Origin: Aricia agestis
Taxonomy: Eukaryota > Arthropoda > Insecta > Lepidoptera > Lycaenidae
Reading direction: 5' to 3'
Length of the DNA stretch: 64,000 bases
Assembly: GCF_905147365.1 (NCBI RefSeq)
Contig: NC_056407.1
Location: forward strand, 15,793,980-15,857,979
The translations under genes were made by a program, and so were the position numbers. Below, piece by piece: positions 1 through 13,600 of this stretch (positions are counted from its first letter, which is position 1; the number at the start of each line of letters is the position of its first letter). The notes under the pieces were generated by a model, which was not told where the DNA came from, did no database searches, and saw only the letters and a list, made by a program, of their open reading frames with translations.

Positions 1-215
1 CGGCGCTGCAGCTGGCGGACGACGCGGCCGGCGTGCCGGTGTCGGTGGCGTGGTGGCTGCGCGACGACGGCGAGGCGCTGCTGGTGGCGGGCACGCAGCT
101 GGCGCTGTGGAAGCTCGCCGAGCGCGCCTACCCCGTGCACAAGCTGCTCGCCAAGGGCCAGGGCGGCACCGCGCCCGTCGGCCCCCCTAAGACCGCCGAC
201 TGTTTCAACACTGTC
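1..215 (+). CDS. MED16: MED16 window exon 1 (5' end outside window)
   Basis: Read in frame from position 3, it gives 71 residues including VAWWLRDDGEALLVAGTQLA, a beta-strand-like stretch fitting the end of the propeller, and ends Asn-Thr-Val. The donor is GTGAGT at 216, phase 0. The following 8.3-kb intron is filled with repeats. Confidence 0.85.
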
Positions 216-3200
216 GTGAGTCTTTTATATCAACTCAACTAGGGCATGTAATATCGACGATGTTCGATTCCGGAACTGAGTTACGATACTACAGGTTCAA
301 TTCCGGAATTCCGTAATCAGTTCCGGAATTAGAGAATACTACAAAAAAAAAAACAATAAATCAGAATTTAAAATGTTTTATTTAATCAAATCTTATTGAG
401 AAACAAGAGATCAACAAAAATCTTACCTGACAGATCAATTAAACAGCCTTTTTATAAAAAATAATCAACTTTTCAATAATATTTTAGTAAAAACAACATA
501 ACATGACAATGTCTTTTCTATCTATAATATAAAAATGAGTCGCTAAATGTGTTGCTAAGCGCAAAACTCGAGAACGGTTGGACCGATTTCGCTAATTCTT
601 TTTTTAAATATTCTTTGAAGTACGAGGATGGTTCTTACGGAGAGATGGCGACTGATGGCGGCGTTTTGTAGAGGCTGGGGGGGCTAATATTACCGACAAA
701 GTTGTGGCAAATGCCTTTTACTTTAAATTAGGAAAAGAAAGTAGGTGAACCGTGAAACAATGGGGGCGCTAAAACATATTTTGTTCTCAAAGTGGGCAGT
801 GGAGAAAAAAGGCTGGGGACACCTGATATAGCACTACACTTCGGTCTAATTTCGATTTTCGATAAAATAAATCAAATTATTAGATTATTCGCAATGCGTG
901 CGTAGCTGCGTACACGCGTAAACAAAACAACGCTTGCTAATAGGTATGTCAAATTAAAACAAACAAGCAAGAAACAGCGCGGGTGGCGAGAGGGGAGGTC
1001 TCGCTCGCCCGTTCGGTCCGGCATCGCGCTCTGGCGTGTGCGTTGCCGATCGGATACGCGACGCGCATGCGCAGTGAAATTCCTCATAAATTCCTCTTAA
1101 ATTTTGAGGAAGCGATAGCGGAAGAGGATTTTTGTATTTTTATTTATGAGGATGCGGTAACGGTTGAGGAACCCAAAATATTGCGGAACTTCCTCATTAT
1201 GAGGAAGAGTAAGAGGAATCCTCAGCAACCCTAGTAAATAGTGTCACTGAGGGAATGAACTAACGTCAGAAATGACATTTATGACACTGACAGTCAGCAT
1301 ATTTTGCCTGTTATTATTTCAAAATTCAAAATATGTGCGGGTTTTGCTGTGGTGCATGCCGTGCATGTGGTGCTAAGGTGTTTACTGTTTTGTTCTTTGG
1401 TTTTGTTAGTTATGTTTGTAAAAATAAATTTTTGGGAAGATTATTATGTTCAATTGACGAGAATGTAAGCAGCTTATTAACACCAATGACAGATCTATTA
1501 AAATGGCCAAACCAAGATAAATTATATCGCATATTCCACACTACACAGTACACAAGTTAAATATGTAACTTGAGCTTCCGTAAATGACATCCTTGTCCGT
1601 TACAAAACAAAATCGTTTCACGAACTTATTTAGATTATGATTCAACGGAGTCAGAGAGGTACATTACAGCTTCAGTTCTCTCTCACTTTTTTTTTTAATA
1701 AAATTATATATTTTTAAGCAGAACAAAGACTTTCAGATACGATTTAAAAGTTCTCTAGTCTCCATTTCCTATTTTCAAACCTCGTTAAACAAGAGCCCTT
1801 CAGGGCCTTTTCAACCAATTGAAACTTGCACCAGATAAATTCAAAATCCACACCTCAATATTTTGCACAAGGTATACTTTAGCTCAACCGTCTTGTTTCT
1901 TTCGTTGGCAGGGCGACGCCATCGTTATTTAGATTTAGATTTGATATAACTGCCTTAATGTTAACCAGTTGGCATCCATTTTGTATTCGCTTATTGTTCG
2001 GTTCGAAAACACTTTTTAACCAGTTTACATCCATTTTGTTTTTTGCTGGAAGGAAAAAAAATGCATTAAAATCCAACGGCGTAAGGGCCAATCCCACTTC
2101 TGATGTCAGAAATGGCTTAGGGCTTGCAAATTAAAAGTATTGTATAAATCATAAACACTAGTAATAAGACTTAATTTATTACACTAGTAAATACAATACA
2201 AACACTTTAATACTTTACAAGTACAATTCACTTAGCTTTTCCTCATTTTCATAAGCAATCGAAACAACTTTTCTGAAAAAAACAATTATTAAGCTGAAAA
2301 GAACAGATATTAACACTTGATTTTAGCCAAAAGGCCTAGAAGCGTTTAAACCAATAAAATACTTTAAATACTTAACTTATAACGATCTTTGTTCGAAGTA
2401 CTCAGAGCCAATTCACATTGACAGGAGGCAGAGTGACAAGGCTTACGGCAAGAGAGAGAGTGAGCCCCCTCCATCCGACAACCCGCCTTATATACAATCC
2501 CAATGACATGACGTCACTATGCCCCACGTCTGACTACCAGGGCTTGTATCTAATAACAATGATTCATATTTACAATTATCCTGAAAATCATCATAAATCA
2601 AGTATTCAATTATTAGATTTTTAATTAAATCATTTATTTTTTGTAACAAAAGTATCATAACCAGAAACCTTAATTAATATTGTCTGTTTAAAGATAAAAT
2701 GTTATACTATTATATATTTTGTCGTCCAAATATCATTAATTTATTAAATAAGGACCATTGTTACCATAAATAATTATTTCTTTTAAGATTATTATTGAAA
2801 TAATAGCCATTAATATACATAAATATGTTCAAAAACGGATAATATCTCACACGCGCGAGTGTAAATCGAGTATAACAGTGTTTACTCTCGCTATGGTAGT
2901 ATCGCGTAGAACTTACTTTTATAGGGATACTAGCTGTTGCCCGCGACTTCGTCCGCGTGGACTTCAGTTTATAGCGCGCGATGTCAACAAAATTGGTGTC
3001 AAAAGCTTTTATAAAAAAACCCTGGTACCCCTTAAATCAATACAGCTGTGCAGTGTGCAAACAATAAGTACTTCATTTTTGTATGTTAAACTTTATATAT
3101 TATGCCAAATTTTAAAGCTTATTTAGCCCCCCAATTACACAACTTTACCCATAAACTATTTATCATTGATAGGTTTAGCCCCAATTTCACCAACGTCTGT

Positions 3201-4607
3201 TAGTGTTAACAGCTTGTTAAAATATCCTGTCTTCTCTTTCATTCATATGAAAAACGAAACAGCTAACGTGATACTAATTCGAGCATTAACTTTAACAGTC
3301 GTTGGTGAAATTTGGTCTTAAGGTTACGTCACTGCCTGCACAGATAAAGTACTGAGTTATTTAATACCGTAGAATAGATATAACAATCGAAAAAAATCGA
3401 GACTTAAATGTAAGATGATACCACCTCTTATAGAAAGACTTTTGAGCAAGCGTCAGCGCGATGTAGAAGACGCACGGCGCCATCTATTATGAATTTTTTG
3501 AACAAATTTACGACCCTTACAACCCTTTTTTCCAGTAAAAAAGTAGCCTATGTCCTTTCTCAGACTTTAGACTATCAGTATACAAAATTTCATTACAATC
3601 GGTTCGGTAGTTTTGGCGTTTGGCGTGAAAGCGAGACTGACAGACAGACAGACAGACAGAGATACTTTCGCATTCATAATATTAGTACAGATTATGTGCA
3701 CACTGCACAGCTGTTTTTGGGTATTTTGATTAATAAGGGCCGCGCTACACCGGAATGGCAGCGGCGAGGCGAGCACTTTCAGCGCTGCCATTCCGGTGTA
3801 GCGCGCTGCGCGGCCCTAAGAGGGGTACCACTTACCAGGGTTTTAAAAAGTTTTTAAATTTGACACAAATTTTGTTGACACCGCGCGCTATAAACTAAAG
3901 TCCACGCGGACGAAGTCGCGGGCAACAGCTAGTTATGAATAAAAACAATAATATATAATAAAGTAGGTATGATTAGTTCTGTTATAATAATGAAGTAAAA
4001 AATAAAGCGCCATCTGTTTTCATATATTTAAATTAAAATGTAAAAATATTTTCTGGATGGAATATAGGCCAACACAACACACTCGAACTCCTTAGAAATG
4101 CAGTAGGAGTTCTATAAGATAAGATAGATTGATTATTATTATAGCAAGTGATAATATTATTAAACATAATATTCTAACGTATTAAAAACTATAAACAAAA
4201 ACATAATAACTAATAAGTATGATTAGTTCTATGTTACAACGAAGTAAAAAAAAGCGCCATCTGTTGAATCGTATTAGAACTAAAATGTTCATTGCATCGC
4301 GTCGATATATTTCTGGATTTTTTATAATATTATACATAAAATATATTTAAGATTTTTGAAATATTATTTTAATACACATCCAAGACCCAGGAACATTGAA
4401 AACTTTTTGTTCCGCCTGCGGGACTCGAACCCAGGACCCCCGGGATGAGCGCTGGCCACGCGCAATGCGAAGTAATTTTCATCGATATTTTCATGGAAAT
4501 AAGATATTTTCCCACATCAAAATGTAGCCTATGTCCTTTCTCAGACTCTAGAATAACTGTGTACAAAATTTCATTGCAATCGGTTCAGTAGTTTTGGCGT
4601 GAAAGCG

Positions 4608-4638
<31 letters not shown>

Positions 4639-7600
4639 GATACTTTCGCATTTATAATATTAGTATAGATTATATCTTTATATTAATACGTGAGCGAAAA
4701 ATTTTGTAACCCTTTTTACGAAAAATGGGGAAACGTAGGTGCCTGAAATTTCGCACAGTTATCTATACTAATATTATAAATGCGAAAGTATCTCTGTCTG
4801 TCTGTCTGTCTTGCTTTCACGCCAAAACTACTGAACCGATTGCAATGAAATTTTGTATACAGTTATTCTAGAGTCTGAGAAAGGACGTAGGCTACATTTT
4901 GATGTGGGAAAATATCTTATTTCCATGAAAATATCGATGAAAATGAATTCGCATTGCGCGTGGCCAGCGCTCATCCCGGGGGTCCTGGGTTCGAGTCCCA
5001 CAGGCGGAACAAAAAGTTTTCAATGTTCCTGGGTCTTGGATGTGTATTAAAATAAAATTTCAAAAATCTTAAACATATTTTATGTATAATATTATAAAAA
5101 ATCCAGAAATATATCGATGGAATGAACATTTTAGTTCTAATACGATTCAACAGATGGCGTTTTATTTTTAACTTTATTGTAACATAGAACTAATCATACT
5201 TATTAGTTAGTATGTTTTTGTTTATAGTTTGTAATACGTTAGAATATTATGTTTAATAATATAATCACTTGGTATAATAATAATCAATCTATCTTATCTT
5301 ATAGAACTCCTACTGCATTTCTAATATATGTGACAAGTTGACAACAGATTAAGGCGCTCTAAAATAAAGGAGTTCGAGTGTACCGTGTTGGCCTATATTC
5401 CATCCAGAAAATATATCAATGCAATCAACATTTTAATTCTAATATATGAAAACAGATATTTCATAACTAGCTGTTGCCCGCGACATCGTCTGCGTGGACT
5501 TTAGTTTATAGCGCGCGATGTCAACAAAATTTGTGTCAAATTTAAAAACTTTTTAAAACCCTGGTGGTACCCCTCTTAGGGCCGCGCTACACCGGAATGG
5601 CAGCGCTGAAAGTGCTCGCCTCGCATGGCAGCTCCATTCCGGTGTAGCGCGGCCCTTAATTAATCAAAATACCCAAAAACAGCTATGCAGTGTGCACATA
5701 ATCTATACTAATATTATAAATGCGAAAGTATCTCTGTCTGTCTGTCTGTCAGTCTCGCTTTCACGCCAAACGCCAAAAGTATCTCTGTCTGTCTGTCAGT
5801 CTCGCTTTCACGCCAAACGCCAAAACTTCCGAACCGATTGTAATGAAATTTTGTATACAGATAGTCTAAAGCCTGAGAAAGGACATAGGCTACTTTTTTA
5901 CTGGAAAAAAGGGTTGTAAGGGGTTGAAAATGCGTAAATTTGTTCAAATTAAGTTAGTTCCAACAATTCATAATAGATGGCGCCGTGCGTCTTCTACATC
6001 GCGCTGACGCTTGCTCAAAAGTCTTTTTATAAGACGTGGTATCATCTTACAGTTAAGTTTCGATTTTTTTCAATTGTTATATCTATTCTACGGTATTAAA
6101 TAACTCAGTACTTTATCTGTGCAGTGACGTAACCTTAAATCTATCAATGATAAATAGTTTATGGGTAAAGTTGTGTAATTGGAGGGCTAAATAAGCTTTA
6201 AGATTTGGCATAAAATATAAAGTTTAATATAAAAAAATGAAATACTTATTGTGTGCACACTGCACAGCTGTATTGATTTAAGGGGTACCAGGGTTTTTTT
6301 ATAAAAGCTTTTGACACCAATTTTGTTGACATCGCGCGCTATAAACTGAAGTCCACGCGGACGAAGTCGCGGGCAACAGCTAGTAGTTTATATGGTGAAG
6401 GAGTGCATCGAGCTAATATTATTTTAAAATTATGCTTTTTAAACGACTTCCAAAAAACGAGGAGGTTATATATTCGGCTGTGGATATTTTTTTTAATTTT
6501 TTTTTGTATGTTCAACGATTACTCCGCCGTTTGTGAACCGATTTTCGAAATTTTTGTTTTGTTGTATTAGGTTTTACTCCAATTTGGTCCCATTTTTACA
6601 AAAGTGGGGACTTGATGATGGGAACCAGAAGTAATCGAGGGAACTCCTCGAAATTTATATGGAAACATATGGTGATTTTGGTTTTATGAGAAGCATCCTA
6701 AGCATATGCTACCAAAACGCAAGATTTTGCACCGAGGTATACTATGGTTCCGAAGATACTAAGAGAAAAGGATTCCTTATAGATACAAGTTTGGGGGCTT
6801 AGGCGCTGTTTTAAGAACTGAAATCATATGCTACTATGCAAATTACATTCATCATCATCATCGTCATTACCATGTCAAGGTCACCAATGTCACTAAAATT
6901 GAACATAACAAATTCAGCCTTAACTCCAGAGCGTAAGGCACACATTTGACATTACTTTTGAGAAGTAAGCTGCTTCGATAATACAAGTAACATGCCTGTC
7001 TCACTTCCATACAAGAGCCGCAGCGGCCAGACCGCGGCGGCCATCGAGATAGATACCTTAGTATGCAACCGCCATAAACCACGCGCACCTGGGGCCCAAT
7101 TCTCAGGATGTGAGAAGAATTCATCTTCGAATAAAATACCGAATTATGAGATTTTTACGAGCGTAACACAGTTTGTTTATTCTCAAAACTTCACACTCAA
7201 AATATTTCGTGCAAAGATCGCTCGAGTCGAACGATTGGGACCGGTTATTAGAATATGTCCAAATTCGTACTAAAGTCTAAAAATTTTGTTCATTAAATTA
7301 AGAGGTGCAGGAAAATTTGGAGACAATTATTTTCCCATCTTTTATCTTGATACTGACAGCGATGAATAACCAAGGCTATAATATATACCGTAGCACTTAT
7401 TGCCAAAAAAAAAACTAGTGTCAATTATTCTCTTTGGTTTCGGATTCATTCCGGCGACGGAAAGTTTGTGAATCGCTGTGATACTGACATAATAATGAAA
7501 TCTTTTCACGTGAGATCTTTCCGACGATCGTGCATCGGGGGGCTGTACAGATCCCCCCTTATGCCGATAGCTGACAACTTGTGGAGTAGGACAGTGTGAT

Positions 7601-10600
7601 GGAGGCGGTCGAAACACTTGCTGTAAACGGTGTATATGACGTCTACCTGTGCAGGCTGCGACATACAGCTCGACAGGTAGTCGGCGCAGATCGTCGTTCG
7701 TTGTAGTCGAGAACAGAAACGTTTCACTGGAACATAGACATAGACGTCGCGGTTCTGATATTGTTTATTTACACAAATAATTGTTGAAAATTTAGTTATA
7801 TGGAAATTTAGCGTTTCATGTATGAAAACATAGAAAAACCTTTGACATACCAGTGCAATGGACAAATTATAGACAAAACTCTCTATTATACCAAATGTCA
7901 TAGAATTAGAAAGTTAGAAAAGGCATTCCATACAATCGTCAGCGCTAAAATGTGTCACCCTCGAAATGAGTGAGCTCACTCATCTGAGAGCAGTGTGCCT
8001 TAGGACGCGGTAACAGCCGGACGTGTTTAATTCATGAATTACCGCGTTGTTTTTCGCTACATTTCGCTCCAGAATGCCGTCATGTGCCTTCCGACAGTGC
8101 AGTAACAAAACGAGGAATACAAATAAAGCCAAAGGTGTAATATTTCACACGTAATTACTAAGATTTTATTAATATTTAAATTATTGTCTTCCATTTTAAG
8201 AGAAAAATCAAAGCGAAGCGTAAAATGAGCGAAAGAGAAAGTAGTATATGATATTACTGTAAGACAAAAAAGGACGACAATATTTTCTCGATTCGATTAA
8301 AGCGTAAAATGAGCGAAAGAGAAAGTAGTATATGCTATTACTGTAAGAAAAAAAGGACGACAATATTTTCTCGATACACATTTTGCATGCAAAAACATTG
8401 CTACAGTTTTGACGGCATACGTCGTATCTAAGTATTTTGATATCGTTGCCAAATGTGCGCTTAATGCAATAAGACCTGCAGCGATAATTATATCTTACGT
8501 TAACTCACTGGTCGTATCCGACGTCCGCAGAGCTGGCAGCAGACGTGCTCGTGGGCGTTGGAGGCGGAAGGCGGGTCGGGATGCGCGGGCGTGACGTGCG
8601 TGAGCGCCGCGCGCACGCCGCTGGGCGCTGCGCACGCCGTGCTCGCCACGCCGCACCACCTGCACCTGTTGGCGCGCGACACGCATCACTACGTGAGTGC
8701 CGGCGCACATAAATAGAACTTCGTTCCTAATTTTAATGTTAATCAGATCACGATTCGTAGATTAAAACTAGAACAAAACATAGTATGTGAATCACGGTTT
8801 AATTAAATATAATCTCGCTCAGCTGCTGTCGCGGCCGGTGGGGACGGGCGGCGGGGCGGGTGCGGCGCCCGAGGCGTCGGCGGGGGCCGGGACGCCGCCC
8901 AAGAAGACCAAGTACGGGTCGGGGGCGCAGACGGTGAGTGGCGGGTCGTCGGGGGCGGGCGGGGCTCGGTGTGTGCGGCGGAGTGACGCGGTGTGTGCAC
9001 AGGGCGGCGGCGCGGGCAGCGGGGGCGGGGCGACGGTGCGGGCGGCGGACATGTCGGCGCTGGGCGGCGTGGTGGTGTGCGTGGACTCGCGGTCGCAGCT
9101 GCACGCGTGGCGGGTGGCGGCGCCGGCGGCGGACATCCCCACGCCGCTGTCGGTGACGGCAACGGCGGGCGCGCTGGAGTACGCGCTCGTCGCCGGTCTC
9201 GACGCGCTCGACCTGCTCGTCACGCTCAAGCCCAACGTCGTCGACGCCGTCTGCGAGAGGTGACCACAGACACGAACACGCAAACACATACACGATCCTA
9301 CTCGTACGTGCCTCAGTCTGCTTTGTTAATGATACGAGTCTACAAATCCATGTGGCAGTCGTTGTCTATCAAATTGAAAAAAAAAAAACTTTGTCCTATT
9401 CTATTTAAACTTTGGCGACATTGATTTTAACACACATATGTATATTTTTTTTATTTTGACCGACTCCAAATCCAACAAGTCGTTGAAAACACACCAGTAA
9501 CCAGTATCACGGCCACCAGTAGAAATGCGAAAGTATAGACACACTGTGGACATATACTTAAGGTGCCGTTCCGATCTTTACCGCGGCCAATCGCGACCGA
9601 CAATAATTATTTTTAACAAAAAATTAAAACCGACTTCCAAGGTAAAAACAATAATAATATGAACTAAAAAGTATTAAACAATTCTTACTCTATAATAGTG
9701 CCTTTTTCAGAATTCGTCTAAATCTCAACTATTTCTGTACATACAACAGTCTTCATTACTTTGAAGTCGGTACCAGCTAATTTTATCGTGAGTTCAGTCA
9801 ATGTCAGAATATCTGAAGCTTTTGGGACTGGTACCGACTTCAAAGTAATGATGACTGTTGTATGTACAGAAATAGTTGAGATTTAGACGAATTCTGAAAA
9901 AGGCACTATCATAGAGTAAGAATTATTTAATACTTTTTAGTTTTTTTGCTTATAATTTATTTTACTTTAACGCGATGTCACCTTAAGACGTATACTGCAA
10001 AAAACGTGCAGTATTGTGCAGATGAACTTAACCTTACGCTACTATAGTACTATAGTATAGTACTATTTACATACTAATTATTGTTATTTATTCACGAAAT
10101 AGTTATAATGTTAGTGTGTGTGTGGGGCGTGGGCAGGCTGACGGAGAACTTCCAGCGACAGCCGGCGGCGTTCCAGCAGTACTACTACCACGGCTGGCTC
10201 AAGCTGCGCATAGCGCTCTACAGGTACACACTACACGATGCTATATTTGTCGAACGTGTCGAAATGTCTTAAATTCATTTAGTATTTAGCTCGTAACGTT
10301 AAAAATCTCAATTCAGTTCGATCGATACCAGATTTTGCTTGCGTATTTATCGAGTTCGTATTACGCTCGTCGTATTGCCCGCATTGAGAGGATAAAAGAG
10401 AATAATTCAGTCCTCAGACCATTCCTTCGGAGATTTAGTTGTACCAGAACCTTCTGCATTCAACGAGTTAGCCACCTCTTGCCACAAGTGGAATGACTCA
10501 GCTCTTCCATGCGCACTGTTGTTGTATCCACGTGCTCTAGCTAGATTAGGGTGTTGCTCAAGGAAATCTATTAAAATATTCCACTGACCCTCAGACACTC

Positions 10601-13600
10601 TGCTAGGCAGACGTTTCTCCATTGTACCTAAAAGAAGTGTTAGGAATTAAATCAAACTTGAACAATTACTCTTCTTATCAAATGTAATAAAATCAAACAA
10701 TTGAATTACGTACATCAAAATGTTAGCAATTCATTACAAATAATTTTCTTCTTTTTTTCAATATAACTAAGTACATATAAATTAATTATAATATTGATTA
10801 TTAATCTACCACATGTAGTAATATAATTGTACAAGTAAATGTATATTTCCTATTTATGAATTAAGATAAGTGTACTTACTCAGTAATTCCAAAAACTTTA
10901 TGCAAGTTCAAAAATTTCGAGACTTTACGTCTTGCGATGCAAAGAGCCACTGATTTGAAGAACAACACAATCCTAACAAAACGAGAGCAGTAAAAAACTT
11001 TGCTAAAATCGAATTCCATCGTAAAACTTAATTTTTTTCGTCTTGGTGAGTTTCCATAAACTTCCCACAACGCAGCTTGTGTGAGCCACCAAATTAACCG
11101 AGATTTATTGCTCAAAACTCAAGTGTTTCGCCCTAATGCAGTTTTAACATTGGTGGTTGAAGTGTTCGTAGATTTTTTTCACAAAAAATTCTAGTTCTCA
11201 ACACCAATGACCAACGTAAACAAATAAAATTGCATTTTTATGGTTGACATTTGACAATTAGAAGATTATGACACTTAAGACGTTTATTTCTTGCCAGTCG
11301 TATAAAACGAAACTTTTTCTGATATTTTTTACTTTAAACTCGAGTTTTTTACCGTACATTTGATCGCTTTCATCGATTTTTAACAAGAAATATTATTACT
11401 TTGTAAGACAAAACATTTTTGACTCACAATTTTAATACAAATACAGATAATCGGTAAGGTCGCTTAAAATCGATTAAATTATTTTTATGTGGCAACATAC
11501 GCCAGAAATATGAATCTACGGATGAATTGAATTGGAGCAGTATTGATAGAGAATGCGTCCATTTTACGAAATTTTAGAGGAACTGCTAAGAATTCGGTAA
11601 TTGAATTCTTTTTAGCAGTATTGCGTAATGTGGCCTTTTTAGGCCCGCAGTTCTTTGAAAATCGATACTATAAAATCTACTCACACGATCCAAGCATTAA
11701 ATAAAAAGTAAAAAATAATATCGGTAAACATGTACGAGTAATCTAAGTATGTAAGTAAGTACAATACTTTGTTAATGTTAACGATATGCACTTAACCCGG
11801 TCCAGCTTGAGCGCGGGCGGGTCGGGGAGCGCGGCGGCGTTGACGGCGCTGCAGATGTGCCACGCGGCGTGGGCGGCGGGCGCGGCGGCCGCCAGACCCG
11901 ACCCCGACGCGCCCGCGCCGCTCGCCGCGCTGCTCGACGACGCGCCCGACGACAAGGTACCGCCCTCACCCCACCACCCCGCCTCGCACGACCCCGCCGA
12001 CTCCCCCTGACGCTTCCCTCTGCCGCAGAGCCTGTTGGCGCTGGAGGCCAAGCTGGACACGTCGAGCGACCCCGCGCTGCCGGCGGCGCTGCAGCCGCTG
12101 CAGGGGCTGCGGCGGCCGCTGCAGCGCGCGGTGCACACGGTGCTAACGGCGCTGGCGGCGCTGCACGCGGCGGGTGGGGCGGCGGCGCCGGGCGGGTACG
12201 AGCTGTGGGCGGACGCGGCGGCGGTGTCGCTGCTGCGGCGGCTGGTGCTGGCGGCGCGCGCGTGTGGCTGCGGCGGCGACGCACTGTCCCGCCCACTCGC
12301 CCGCCTCGCCGCCGCCCTCACCGCCGCCCCGCCCGCCGCCGCCACCGCCAAGCCCGATCTCCTCGGTGAGTATTACGCGGCATCGCAATGTTTATTGCAA
12401 TTGAAGACGCGAGTGAAAGAAGCATGTAAGACACAGTTAAAAACTTGCCGTTTTTTTTTTGCTTAAATGTAGGTTTTTTTTAATTTATTTAAATCAGGCT
12501 ACGTAGACCCATACAATATATCCCTTAGTGACTAACATACATAAAATTACATATACTTAATTACATTTTATCACGAATTAACGGCGACGTGACGCGCGTT
12601 TCTTTCCGGAGTCTCCCCTGGAACCTTCGGTAAACCACAGCAGTCGGCCAGAATTTCTCCGCTTCAAAGGTCGGAAGAAGATGGGTCAGCACTCTCACCA
12701 CAAAGGAACTAAAGTTGACGTTGTGGCGAGACTGCCGACGCTCGATCCTCAAGTAGAGGGATGTCTTCTTACTGATGTAGTCCACGACGTTAGCAGGCTG
12801 ACGACGTCGACGTTGTCCAACGTGACGGGCGGCAGCTTGTGCAGCTCTTTAGCCACAAAAGCCTAAACCTCATTTGGATCGGTCTGCTTCAGCAGGGACA
12901 TGATGTCCTTCACGCTCCTTTCGTTTCCGTCTATTCGTCGGGACGGCATGTTCGCGCTCTGGCCGAGCGTCTCATACAGCAGCTGCTTCCCCTTGCAAAT
13001 CTTCTCACTGGTGATGGAGGACTTGCAGATCTGAATGATGTTGACCTCGTCCATGGTGTCGATGGCGTGCTGGATGAACGCCAGCAACTCATTGGCCACG
13101 AGCGCCATGGTCACGTGCAGCGGCAATGTGCCGCGCGATTCGCGAAAATATTAATTATAGTCCAATCAGTATAGGAAGTTCACCTCGGAATTCGAGATAC
13201 CCAGCTGTAAGTCTGTAAATATTTCTATATTGGCACCCTAAATGTTGTCTCAAAACCTACATACGAGGGCTGCCTTTTAAGTTGTGTCGTTTGTAAACTT
13301 CCTGCGATCTGTTTTAACCCCCGACAAAAAGTGGGGTGTTATAAGTTTGACGTGTCTGTCTGTCTGTCTGTGGCATCGTAGCATCCAAACGGGTGGGCGG
13401 ATTTTGATCTAGTTTTCTTTGTTCGAAAGCTGACTTAATTGAGAGTGTTCTTAGCTATAGTTCATCATCATCAACCTACTCCGTGCTGAATAATCGTGGT
13501 TCGTGAAGGGCCTATTAGCAACTTGCAGTCGTTTGGTGGGCTTTATTGCATTCTAGTTCGTGACATTTATGAATATTTACACATTAATGGAAAGTTGACC

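Noticed and set aside
1333..1560. 75-codon Cys-rich frame in MED16 intron 1
   Set aside because: Short, no splice signals, and no family recognised. The Cys cluster is only at the start.
2877..3126. Possible exon on the + strand covering CTAGCTGTTGCCCGCG
   Set aside because: The open frame lies across a Helitron 3' end seen in many copies.
3489..3857. Open frames with Asp-Arg-Gln-Thr repeats (ESETDRQTDRQ) in many places
   Set aside because: They are translations of the (CTGT)n module of Helitrons.
4369..4566. A 65-residue open frame (MYTVILESEKG...) recurring at 4369, 4853, 15567, 27590 and 28177
   Set aside because: Its conservation is that of the composite Helitron copies. It spans the SINE-derived segment and Helitron start, has no domain, and appears in both orientations only with the repeat.
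4960..5030. tRNA gene candidate with a good B box in Helitron copies
   Set aside because: There is no acceptor-stem pairing and no intact A box or cloverleaf. It is the SINE-derived segment.
8799..9293. Long antisense frames over MED16 exons 3-4 and again at 11743-12351
   Set aside because: They mirror GC-rich coding exons. Arg/Pro/His-rich antisense products without domains are compositional shadows.
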